Assembly: GCA_963716135.1 (NCBI GenBank)
Contig: OY970289.1
Location: 1,426,001-1,490,000, forward strand
Reading direction: 5' to 3'
Length of the DNA: 64,000 nt
Source of the DNA: CAVRAW01 sp963716135
Lineage (GTDB): Bacteria; Planctomycetota; Planctomycetia; Pirellulales; JADZDJ01
The position numbers were made by a program, and so were the translations under genes. The notes under the pieces are model-generated. The model did no database searches, had not been told where the DNA came from, and was given only the letters and a program-made list of their open reading frames with translations. Shown one piece after another: positions 54,679 through 63,244 of the stretch. The number at the start of each line of letters is the position of its first letter. Within the stretch, counting starts at the first letter, position 1.

Positions 54679-56304
54679 ATGGCTGAAGCCAAACGCTCAC
54701 CACTGCCTGATCTGGTCGCTCAACTGGCCGAGCAAGAAGCTGATATTCGGCTGGGCGGCGGCCAGACTGCGATCCAGCGGCAGCACAAAAAGAAGCGGCT
54801 CACGGCGCGCCAGCGCATCGAAAAACTCCTGGACCCCGGCAGCACATTGTTCGAGCTTGGCCTCTGGGCCGCGTGGCAAATGTATGCCGATTGGGGCGGT
54901 GCGCCGGCAGCCGGTGTCGTCACCGGCATTGGCATGATCGCCGGACGCCGGCACATGATCATCGCCAACGACGCCACGGTCAAAGCCGGCGCTTTCTTCC
55001 CCGCTACGGCCAAAAAAGTGCTGCGGGCCCAGCGCATCGCCATGCAGAACCGCTTGCCGCTGGTGTACCTGGTAGACTCAGCCGGCATCTTTCTTCCACT
55101 GCAAGAAGATGTTTTCCCCGATGAAGATGATTTCGGCCGTATCTTTCGCAACAACGCCGTGATTTCAGCATCGGGCCTGGGGCAAATCGCCGCGATCATG
55201 GGCAACTGCGTGGCCGGCGGCGGCTACTTGCCCGTGCTGTGCGACAAATTGCTCATGACCGAAGGCTCCGGCCTGTATCTGGCCGGGCCGGCGCTCGTGA
55301 AAAGCGCCATCGGCCAGGAGGTTTCGCACGAGGAACTCGGCGGCGCCGCGATGCATGCCGAAGTTAGCGGCACGATCGACTACCGCGATCCCGACGACCA
55401 GTCGTGCCTCGCGCGCTTGCGCCAATTAGCCTCTGCTGTGCGACCCGACGATCCGCAACCATCCCCACCTTTTCAGCGCGCTCAAACAAAAGAGCCGCAG
55501 CGGCCAGCGACAGATCTATACGACATCCTGACCGAAAATCCTACCGGGGATTACGAAGTGCGCGACGTGCTTTCCTGCCTGCTGGATGCCGACGCTTTCG
55601 AAGAATACAAACCGGATTATGGACAGACGGTCGTTTGCGGGACCGCGCGGCTGGGCGGATTTTCCGTCGGGGTCGTAGCCAACCAGCATCATCGAGTGCG
55701 GCCTGCCGATGGGCCCTTTCAATTTGGCGGCGTGTTGTACGTCGATAGCGCGGAAAAAGCCGCGCGCTTCGTGATGAACTGCAATCAGGATTGGCTGCCG
55801 ATCGTCTTCCTCCAAGATGTGAACGGCTTTATGGTGGGGCGCGACGCCGAACGCTCCGGCATCATCAAAGCCGGGGCCAAACTCGTCAGCGCCATCAGCA
55901 ACAGCCGCGTGCCGAAAATCACGGTCATCACCGGCGGCTCCTACGGCGCGGGCAATTACGCCCTATGCGGCAAAGCGTTTGATCCGCGATTCATCTTCGC
56001 CTGGCCGTCCGCCGAAATTGCCGTGATGGGGGGCGAACAGGCCTCCGACACTTTGCTGGAAGTCGCCGTGAAGAGCCTCAAGCGGCAAGGCGATCAGATC
56101 GATGCCGCCGAACTGGAAGAACTGCAAGACAATGTGAAGGCCGACTACCAGCGCCAAATGGATGTCCGTTACGCTGCCGCCCGAGGCTGGGTCGATGCCA
56201 TTCTCGATCCTGCGGCAACTCGCGAAGCATTGATTACGGCGCTCGAAGCAGCAACCCGTCACGCCGAACCCGAACCATTCCGCCTGGGCGTGTTTCAGGT
56301 GTAA
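54679..56304 (+). CDS. Acyl-CoA carboxylase carboxyltransferase (beta) subunit
   Basis: 541 residues from ATG 54679. Carboxyltransferase of the methylcrotonyl/geranyl/propionyl-CoA type: RIEKLLDPGSTLFE, GRRHMIIANDATVKAGAFF, LVYLVDSAGIFLPLQEDVFP, and the second half ITGGSYGAGNYALCGKAFDPRFIFAWPSAEIAVMGGEQAS. The biotin-carboxylase alpha subunit is not in this window. It starts a group with AtuA and an enoyl-CoA hydratase, as in terpene/leucine degradation clusters, so geranyl- or methylcrotonyl-CoA is the more likely substrate (inference). Confidence 0.88.
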   Translation: MAEAKRSPLPDLVAQLAEQEADIRLGGGQTAIQRQHKKKRLTARQRIEKLLDPGSTLFELGLWAAWQMYADWGGAPAAGVVTGIGMIAGRRHMIIANDATVKAGAFFPATAKKVLRAQRIAMQNRLPLVYLVDSAGIFLPLQEDVFPDEDDFGRIFRNNAVISASGLGQIAAIMGNCVAGGGYLPVLCDKLLMTEGSGLYLAGPALVKSAIGQEVSHEELGGAAMHAEVSGTIDYRDPDDQSCLARLRQLASAVRPDDPQPSPPFQRAQTKEPQRPATDLYDILTENPTGDYEVRDVLSCLLDADAFEEYKPDYGQTVVCGTARLGGFSVGVVANQHHRVRPADGPFQFGGVLYVDSAEKAARFVMNCNQDWLPIVFLQDVNGFMVGRDAERSGIIKAGAKLVSAISNSRVPKITVITGGSYGAGNYALCGKAFDPRFIFAWPSAEIAVMGGEQASDTLLEVAVKSLKRQGDQIDAAELEELQDNVKADYQRQMDVRYAAARGWVDAILDPAATREALITALEAATRHAEPEPFRLGVFQV

Positions 56305-56310
56305 GTTCCC

Positions 56311-57697
56311 ATGTCCATTCGCATTGCAAACGGCGCGGGTTTCCTGGGCGACAATTTGGATGCCCCTCGGCTATTGGTCGAGAAGGCCGAAGTCGATTAT
56401 CTCACGCTGGAATACCTGGCCGAATTGACAATGTCGATTCTCGCCCGCCAGCGTGAGAAAGATCCGGCCGCCGGCTATGCCGCCGACTTTCTCGATGTGC
56501 TCAAAAGTCTAATTCCGGCGCTGAACGCCCAGCCCAAATTGAAAATCGTCACGAATGCCGGGGGAATGAATCCACAGGCCTGCGCCGCGGCGGCCGCCAA
56601 AATTCTAGCCGGCGCCGGTTTAGACGAAACCAGCGTCGGCGTTGTATCCGGCGACGACCTGCTGCCTCAGATGGCGAAATTGCAATCCTCAGGTTACCGC
56701 TTCGAAAATCTCGACTCGGAAGAACCTCTCGGCCAATTACAGAAGCAACTTGTCTCCGCCAACGCCTATTTCGGCGCGCAGCCCATTGCAGAGACCCTCG
56801 CTGATGGTGCGCGGATCGTCATCACTGGCCGCGTAGCAGACGCCTCGCTCACCGTGGGCCCCGCCGCGCATGAATTCAAATGGAAATGGGACGACTGGAA
56901 TCGCCTGGCCGGCGGCAGCGTCGCTGGACATCTGATCGAATGCGGCGCCCAAGTCACGGGCGGATTGTACCGCCATTGGCAGAATCTCGACTTAGCCAAC
57001 GTCGGCTATCCCATTGCGGAAATCAGCGACGATGGTTCCTGCGTGATTACCAAACCCAAAAACACCGGTGGTGCAGTCAATCGAAATGCAGTCATCGAAC
57101 AATTGGTTTATGAGATCGGCGACCCGGCGCATTACCTGACGCCCGACGTCGATGCGGATTTCACCACGGTCGAAGTCGAAGATGCCGGACCCGATCGTGT
57201 TGGCGTGCAAGGCGCAATCGGCCGGCCCGCCCCAGAAAGCTTCAAGGCCTCGCTTTCCTACGCGGCTGGTTTCACCGCCACCGGCCAACTACTGGTGTAT
57301 GGCGACGATTGTGTGGAGAAAGCACGCCGCCTGCGGCGAAATGATTCTCAAGCGAGTCGCCCGCGCAGGTTTCGAACCCGAAAAGTCGCTAATCGAATGC
57401 CTCGGCGCCGGCGACGGCGTGCCGAAGCTGGCGACTGCTGCTTCAAATCTCAATTCCGCCGATTGTCGTGAAGTCGTCCTCCGCGTCTCCGTTTCCGACT
57501 CGCGCCGCGACGCCGTCGAACGTTTCACCAAGGAATTCGCTCCGCTGATCACCAGTGGTCCGCCCGGCTTGGCCGGTTACGCCAGCGGCCGCCCGCAAGT
57601 GCGCCAAGTATTTGCCTACTGGCCCACCTTAGTGCCTAAGCAATTTGTCAAACCCGCGGTTTCCGTCAAAACTGCAACCCAATGGGCTAAATCATAA
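56311..57697 (+). CDS. atuA: AtuA-family acyclic terpene utilisation protein (frameshift near 57326)
   Basis: Family DUF1446/AtuA: IRIANGAGFLGDNLDAPRLL, VDYLTLEYLAELTMSILARQ, KIVTNAGGMNPQACA, ADGARIVITGRVADASLT, HLIECGAQVTGGLY and YPIAEISDDGSCVITKP. One extra C near 57326 breaks the frame; the other frame continues ACGEMILKRVARAGFEP, VVLRVSVSDSRRDAVERFT and QFVKPAVSVKTATQWAKS to 57697, about 461 residues. The separate AtuA-like C-terminal domain follows as its own gene. Role in degradation of acyclic terpenes is inferred from family. Confidence 0.85.
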
Positions 57698-57699
57698 CG

Positions 57700-58059
57700 A
57701 TGTCCACAATTCGTCTAGGCCAAATCGCCCACGCCCGAAGCGGCGACAAAGGAAATCACGCCAACATCGGCGTGGTCGCGTACAGCCCGGCCGGCTATGA
57801 GTTTTTGCGGCGCGAGCTAACCGCCCCGCGGGTCGCCGAGTTCTTCGCTGGCCTGGTTGCAACGCAAACCAATCGATATGAACTTCCCAAAGTCGGCGCG
57901 TTGAACTTTGTTTTGCAAAATGCGCTGGCCGGCGGGGCCAGCCAATCGCTGCGAATTGACACGCAGGGTAAACTACTGGGCACGGCCATCCTCGATTTGC
58001 CGCTTCCGGCGCCCTCCGACAACGACCTGGCCAAAATGTTGCCGAAAGAAAACCGATGA
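57700..58059 (+). CDS. AtuA-like ferredoxin-fold domain protein
   Basis: 119 residues: LGQIAHARSGDKGNHANIGVVAYSP, then YELPKVGALNFVLQNALAGGASQSLRIDTQGK. In many organisms this is the C-terminal domain of AtuA; here it is a separate gene starting 2 nt after atuA. The stop overlaps the next gene by 4 nt. Split versus fused domain supports joint function with AtuA. Confidence 0.8.
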   Translation: MSTIRLGQIAHARSGDKGNHANIGVVAYSPAGYEFLRRELTAPRVAEFFAGLVATQTNRYELPKVGALNFVLQNALAGGASQSLRIDTQGKLLGTAILDLPLPAPSDNDLAKMLPKENR

Positions 58060-58847
58060 GCAAGCAATCGCCGCTAATCAAAGTGCAAGTCCACGAGCAC
58101 ACCGGCACGCTCACCCTGAACCGCCCGGACAGGCGCAACGCGCTCACGCGCGCCATGCTGGCGGAACTTTTGCAAGCCTTGGACGACTTGCGCTGCGAGC
58201 GCCGCGTGCGCGCGATTGTGATCTCCGGTGCCGGCAGCGCATTTTGCGCCGGTATGGATTTGCACGAGATGCAGGAAACAGCGCGAAATCCCAATGCCCA
58301 TACGCAATGGCACGAAGATGCCGACGCCTATCGAGAATTGATCGTGGCAATGATGCGCTTGCCCAAGCCCATCATCGCCGCCGTCAATGGACCCGCCTTG
58401 GCGGGCGGCGCAGGAATCGTGCTGGCCAGCGATATCGTGCTGGCCGCGCCGGAGGCAATTTTCGGTCTGCCGGAACCGAAGCGCGGCATCGTGGCCGGTT
58501 TGGTCGCGCCGATCTTGGAGTTCCGCGTCGGCGGCGGCCGCGCCGGTTATCTCCTCCTGAGTTCGCAAATCATTTCGGCCGCGGATGCCCTGCATATGGG
58601 CATTTACCATGAAATGCACGCCGGCGACAAACTGTGGCCCCGCGCCCACCAATTGGCCGGCGAAATCGCCGGCTGCGCTCCCGAAGCAATCTTGCTGACC
58701 AAGCGCATGCTCAACGAAACTGTCGGCGAGCACTTGGGAACGATGCTGGCCGCCGGCGCCGCGGTAAGCGCCACTGCCCGCACCACGGAAGCGGCCGCCG
58801 AAGGCCTGGCCGCCTTTCTGGAGAAGCGCACGCCGAAATTCCCTTAG
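58056..58847 (+). CDS. Enoyl-CoA hydratase/isomerase family protein
   Basis: 263 residues, crotonase fold: LTLNRPDRRNALT, AIVISGAGSAFCAGMDLHEM, oxyanion-hole region KPIIAAVNGPALAGGAGIVLASDIVLAA, FGLPEPKRGIVAG (the Glu of PEPKRG is a catalytic candidate). Starts in an ATGA overlap with the AtuA-like gene. With the carboxylase and AtuA it fits a methylglutaconyl- or terpenoyl-CoA hydration step (inference). Confidence 0.88.
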   Translation: MSKQSPLIKVQVHEHTGTLTLNRPDRRNALTRAMLAELLQALDDLRCERRVRAIVISGAGSAFCAGMDLHEMQETARNPNAHTQWHEDADAYRELIVAMMRLPKPIIAAVNGPALAGGAGIVLASDIVLAAPEAIFGLPEPKRGIVAGLVAPILEFRVGGGRAGYLLLSSQIISAADALHMGIYHEMHAGDKLWPRAHQLAGEIAGCAPEAILLTKRMLNETVGEHLGTMLAAGAAVSATARTTEAAAEGLAAFLEKRTPKFP

Positions 58848-59014
58848 CGCTTTGGCTCTTGCGCCGACGCTTCCTCGTCGCGTGCCATCGGCCGCTCTGC
58901 CGGCAAACTGATGCCTCGCTCCGCCAGCAGTTGCGGCAAGAGCTCGCCAATTTTCCGCGGCTCGGCAAATAGCGCGCTAGGTTCGTTCGGGTCGATTCGC
59001 AAGGGGGCGATCAT
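58844..59014 (-). CDS. Small hypothetical protein (56 residues)
   Basis: ATG at 59014 has AAGGAG at 7 nt spacing (reverse strand). Product: IAPLRIDPNEPSALFAEPRK, IGELLPQLLAERGISLPAER, then a charged tail. Short, soluble and Leu/Pro-rich, no domain. It overlaps the end of the hydratase gene by 4 nt in the convergent direction. The ribosome binding site and protein-like composition support a real gene. Confidence 0.5.
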   Translation of the reverse strand: MIAPLRIDPNEPSALFAEPRKIGELLPQLLAERGISLPAERPMARDEEASAQEPKR

Positions 59015-59246
59015 GAGAAACTCCTTTTCGCCGGGGCACTGGTGGTCACCCGTTCACTATATTCTAGCGATATGTGTACCTGTGTCCAGTATGCTAGCGT
59101 GCGGCGACTTTCTGCCCGCGGGGATTCGTCGTCTGGCGGAATAGCAAACCTATGCTAAAACAGACGTTAAGGCCTCTTACCCCCGCGCCAGGAACAGGGA
59201 AGGACGGTCCACGTTTCGATCCATCGATTCTCGTGGCAACCCTGTC

Positions 59247-61521
59247 ATGTCCGGCACCACCGCCAAGCCGACGCCCGATAATGCCACCGTTGCGTGGAAC
59301 GAGTTGGCCGAACGGGCCGACGCGCTCATCAACGCCTGGCAAGGGGAAAATCTGCCTCCCGATTTGGCGCAGTTTCCGCCGGCCGAGCCGCTTTCGCTGC
59401 GCCGCCTGGTGCTCGTGGAGCTGATCAAGATCGATTTGGAATATCGCTGGCAACATCACGAGCTGCCCAAGCAGGTGGAAGAGTACGTGGAAGAGTTTCC
59501 CGAGCTGGCCCAGGAAGGCGAGGTGCCTTGCGATCTGATCTACGAGGAATTTCACATCCGCCGGCAGATTGAAAATCCGCCCAAGCCGGAGGATTATTTT
59601 TCTCGCTTTCCCAAACAGTCGGAGCAGCTTCGGCGGATGATGAAGCTGGAACCAAACCAGATGACCACCACATCGATGGTGGGCACCGTCCGCACTGCCG
59701 ATATCGACGTCGGCCAGCAAATCGACGACTTCGATCTGTTGGTGAAACTCGGCAAAGGCTCCTTCGGCTCGGTGTTTCTTGCGCGCAGCGCTCCATGCAG
59801 CGCCTGGTGGCCTTGAAAATCTCCCGCGATCGCGGCGTCGAGCCTCAAACGCTGGCTCAACTCGATCATCCGAACATTGTGCGCGTGTACGATCAGCGAG
59901 TGCTGGCGGATCGCAAGCTGCAACTGATGTACATGCAGCACATTCCCGGCGGCACGCTGCAAGAAGTGATCGAAGCCGTGCGCCAGCAAGCCCCGGCCCT
60001 GCGCAGCGGCAAAACGCTGCTGGGCGTGATCGACAAGGCCCTGGAAGGACGCGGCGAATCGGCGCCGGCGGAATCGAACGCCCGGCGGCGATTGAACGTG
60101 GCATCATGGCCTGAGACGGTCTGTTGGATCGGCGCGCGGCTGGCGGCGGCGCTCGACTACGCCCATAGCCGCGGCGTGCTGCACCGCGACATCAAACCGG
60201 CCAACGTTTTGTTGGCCGCGGAAGGCGCGCCGAAGCTCGTCGATTTCAATGTCAGCTTCAGCTCCAAGCTCGAAGGCGCCACGCCTGCGGCGTATTTCGG
60301 CGGCAGCCTGGCGTACATGTCGCCCGAACAAATCGAAGCCTACAATCCCGATCATGCCGCAAGCCCGACGAACTCGACGGCCGCAGCGACGTTTACTCTT
60401 TGGCGGTCGTGCTGTGGGAATTGCTGACCGGTTCGCGGCCATTTGGCGATGAACATCTGGATGCAAGCTGGAACGAAACGCTTAAGAAGCTGACGGAGCG
60501 CCGCCACGTCGGCGTCACGGAAAGCGCGCTGGCTTCGCTGCCCCCGGATTTGCCGCCGGGGCTGAAGCCGCTGTTGCTCTCGTGCCTTTCGCCGAAGGCG
60601 GAAAATCGGCCCGCGACGGCCGGGATCATGGCGCGGCAACTGGAATTGTGCCTCCAGCCGCGTGTGCAGCGGCTGTTGCGGCCCAACCCGGGTTCGTGGC
60701 GACAGCGGTTGCGGCGCTGGCCGTTTTGGTTTTTCGTCGGAGTGGGTTTAGCGCCGAGCGTGGTGTTCAGCGTGGCGAATTTGCAATTCAATAAGGGACA
60801 GTTCATTCCGGCCAGTGGTCCGCAGCATGATTTCTTTGAAAACATCCAGGTTCCCGTGGTGAACGGCACCGCGTTTCCGATTGCGATTTTTTTGGTTGTA
60901 CGATTCGCGTGGCCGGTGCTGAAGGCAGTAGGCCGGATCGGCACTGGAAAATCGGTTTCGGGAGAGGAGTTGGCCCGATGTCGCCGTCGAGCGCTGAGGG
61001 TCGGCGATTTCGCGGCTTGGTTGGGATTGGCGTTGTGGCTAATTTCGGGGCTGGTGTTTCCGCTTTGGCAATATATCCAGTTCGGCGACGACAACCGGGT
61101 TGGGTTTTTGAATTTCATCGCATCGCAAATCGCTTGCGGGTGGATTTCGTCGACCCTGACGTTTTTCTTGCTGACGTTCATGTTCGTGCGGGCGTTTTAT
61201 CCGGTGCTGGTGCGGCCCGACGAAACGCATGGCGAGGAATTGATCGGTTTGACGCGATTGGAACGTCGCTGCGGCATTTGTTTTGTGTTGACGTTTACCG
61301 CGCCGTTTTTCGCTTCGGGGCTATTGGCGATTTCGGGTTTGCAAACGGTGTGGATGTTTTCGCTGGCGGTGATTGGGTTTGTGTGTTCGATCGTGGCGTA
61401 CAACATGCTGCAACTGATTAAGGTGGACCTCGTTTCCTTGCAGGTGGTGATGGATCCGACGCGGGATGTGGCTTCGGTTACCAGCGACACCGTGGAATCG
61501 GTTTGGACGGGAACGCGGTAA
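59247..61521 (+). CDS. Ser/Thr protein kinase with C-terminal membrane region (frameshifts near 59788 and 60359)
   Basis: An N-terminal helical region of about 165 residues precedes the kinase domain: GKGSFGSVFLAR (P-loop), VALKISRDRG (ATP Lys), HRDIKPANVLL (catalytic loop), LVDFNVS (DFN in place of DFG), GSLAYMSPEQI. The frame breaks at 59788 (one C missing) and 60359 (one C missing); joined, the chain continues DELDGRSDVYSLAVVLWELLTG and then at least five membrane helices (FWFFVGVGLAPSVVF, AIFLVVRFAWPVL, FAAWLGLALWLISGLVF, STLTFFLLTFMFV and others). About 759 residues. A Hanks-type receptor-like kinase of planctomycete style, signal unknown. Confidence 0.85.
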
Positions 61522-61564
61522 GGCATGTCAGGGGTCCGTGGTCAGTTGTCAGTGGTCAATTAGC

Positions 61565-61582
61565 CGCGGGGCTTGCCCCGCG
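61565..61582. repeat. Perfect 8-bp hairpin (intergenic repeat-like)
   Basis: CGCGGGGC-TT-GCCCCGCG, a perfect palindrome with a 2-nt loop, followed by a C/G-rich tail without a T-run. It lies 43 nt after the kinase stop, next to tandem GTGGTCAGTTGTCAGTGGTC-like short repeats (about 61539-61558). It may be a weak terminator or a repeated extragenic palindrome. Confidence 0.5.
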
Positions 61583-61709
61583 CTTGCGGTTTAGCAGGCG
61601 TTTGGACAGGCCTTCCATTGAGCCGGCGACGACCCCACAAAAATTGTTGCCCCACTTGAGGCCATTGCCGTAGAATGAATCGGTCCGGGGGCGCTAAAGG
61701 AAATCTCGT

Positions 61710-62333
61710 ATGGACCGGTGGCTCTTTACATCGGTGGCTTTGATTGGGCTGGCAAATAGCGCCGCCGCACAGCAGCAGCAGGCCCAGCAGCCGACGACCG
61801 TGCAGCTTCCCGAGTTTCATCAGACTTCGGTAAGCACCACGGTGAGCGTGCCCGATCGCGGAGCGGCATTTTTGGGCGGAATGAATTCGGCGGCCGCGGG
61901 CGCCGTTTCGCAAGGCGTGCCTGGCATCGGCGCGCGGCCGTTTTCCAATGCGGGCTCGGTGCGAATCGGCATGGGAGGCGGCGGTTTTGTGAGCGCTCGC
62001 ATCCACGACATGCAAGCGATGGATGAGGCGGTTCTTGGCCAAACCGCGAATAATGGGCGGCCGCCGCTGGTGCTGGCGCCGGAAATTCTGAATCAGCCGG
62101 CGGGCAGCGTCGCGGCGATGAAAGCCGCGGCGGAAGCGGACGCTGCGGCGCACGAGCGCGAAGCGGCAGACAATTTGGAGCATGGCAGGCAGTTCTTGAA
62201 AGAAGGCAAGCCCGGCGTCGCCAAAATCTATCTGAACATGGCGGCCAAAAATTCCACCGGCGACGTGCGCACGCAGGCGCTGGCGGAACTGCAAGCATTG
62301 AAACAGCCGAAAACTTCGGTCGCCGGCAAATGA
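61710..62333 (+). CDS. Exported protein, Gly/Ala-rich, unknown function
   Basis: 207 residues with a signal peptide (MDRWLFTSVALIGLANSAAAQ). Gly-rich centre (GGMNSAAAGAVSQGVPGIGARPF, IGMGGGGFVSARIHDMQAMDEA), then a charged helical C-terminus (EREAADNLEHGRQFLKEGKPGVAKIYLNMAAKN) that resembles a short TPR-like helical segment. No named family. It is followed by the MITE-like repeat at 62336. Confidence 0.6.
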   Translation: MDRWLFTSVALIGLANSAAAQQQQAQQPTTVQLPEFHQTSVSTTVSVPDRGAAFLGGMNSAAAGAVSQGVPGIGARPFSNAGSVRIGMGGGGFVSARIHDMQAMDEAVLGQTANNGRPPLVLAPEILNQPAGSVAAMKAAAEADAAAHEREAADNLEHGRQFLKEGKPGVAKIYLNMAAKNSTGDVRTQALAELQALKQPKTSVAGK

Positions 62334-62335
62334 CT

Positions 62336-62477
62336 GAACCGCCGAGGCGCGGAGACCCTGAGCCGGCAAGCGGAAAATGATAAGGAAGCCAGGAATAGCA
62401 GTCTTCAGCCTAGCCGTTCCTGCCTTCCTGGTTTCCTAATTAAAATCGCCTCTCCGCGACTCCGCGTCTCTGCGGTG
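62336..62477. repeat. MITE-like imperfect inverted repeat, element A
   Basis: Outer arms GAACCGCCGAGGCGCGGAG and CTCCGCGTCTCTGCGGTG pair imperfectly; inner arms AGGAAGCCAGGAA (62383-62395) and TTCCTGGTTTCCT (62425-62437) pair 12 of 13. The same nested design is seen in element B at 62883-63110, on the other side of the thioredoxin gene. No coding capacity. Confidence 0.7.
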
Positions 62478-62510
62478 AATTTGCCCGGGGAAATAAGCTA
62501 TGTTTGTGGT

Positions 62511-62870
62511 ATGTCCCCGCGGCTCTTCTATTTCTGCGTGGCGCTGGTTGTGGGTCCGCCGGTGGCGGTAGTCGCGCTGAATTACGACCTGCTGAAGCCC
62601 AAGCCGATCGATCCGAATACGGCTGTCGGGGAAGTGCTGTTCTTCGAAGCCAACTGGTGCGGGGCGTGCAAGGCGATGAAGCCGGTGGTTTCGAAGCTGC
62701 GTAACGAAGGCTTCGATATCCACACCGTGGATGTCGATAGCCATCGGGATCAGGCTGTTCGCTTTGACATTCATGCCGTGCCGACCTTCATTTTGATGCG
62801 CGGCAATGACGAAGTGCGGCGCGAAAGTGGAGTGATTTCGCCGGAAACTCTGCGCCAGCTCTGGCGCTAA
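62511..62870 (+). CDS. Membrane-anchored thioredoxin-like protein
   Basis: 119 residues from ATG 62511. An N-terminal anchor (LFYFCVALVVGPPVAVVALNY) is followed by a thioredoxin domain: EVLFFEANWCGACKAMKPVV with redox-active WCGAC, DVDSHRDQAVRFDIHAVPTFILMRG with the cis-Pro (VPT). It is probably a periplasmic reductant. It lies between two inverted-repeat elements, and the upstream element's edge abuts its promoter region. Confidence 0.85.
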   Translation: MSPRLFYFCVALVVGPPVAVVALNYDLLKPKPIDPNTAVGEVLFFEANWCGACKAMKPVVSKLRNEGFDIHTVDVDSHRDQAVRFDIHAVPTFILMRGNDEVRRESGVISPETLRQLWR

Positions 62871-62882
62871 GAAACGCGGATC

Positions 62883-63110
62883 GAACCGCGAAGGCGCGAA
62901 GGTCACGAAGCAGCGGATGTTTCGCGCAGAGACCGCGGAGGTCGGATGAAGGAAATGACCACGACGGCACCACGAGCACGACGAAAGCACTATTCAATGA
63001 GGAAGCCAGAAAGGCAGGAACGAAGGAGGATGATTTAGTTTCCTTTCCTGGATTCATGGTTTCCTTATAGAGTTCTGCCTCTTTGCGCTCTTCGCGTCTT
63101 CGCGGTTAAT
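62883..63110. repeat. MITE-like imperfect inverted repeat, element B
   Basis: Outer arms GAACCGCGAAGGCGCGAAG (62883-62901) and CTTCGCGTCTTCGCGGTTAAT (63090-63110) are near-complementary; inner segment AGGAAGCCAG (near 63000) and TTCCTGGATTCATGGTTTCCT are related to element A. It is longer than A because of an intervening sequence, but the plan is the same. No gene inside. Confidence 0.7.
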
Positions 63111-63244
63111 TTTTCCCGATGGTCCGCTTGGTGAGACGCCCGCGGCGCTTGCCTGGCCGGAATACCTAACGCGGGCTTTGGACCATAGCACTTGAATCAG
63201 AAATCAGCGTAACAGATTGGGTGGCTCAATTTCGACCACATAGT

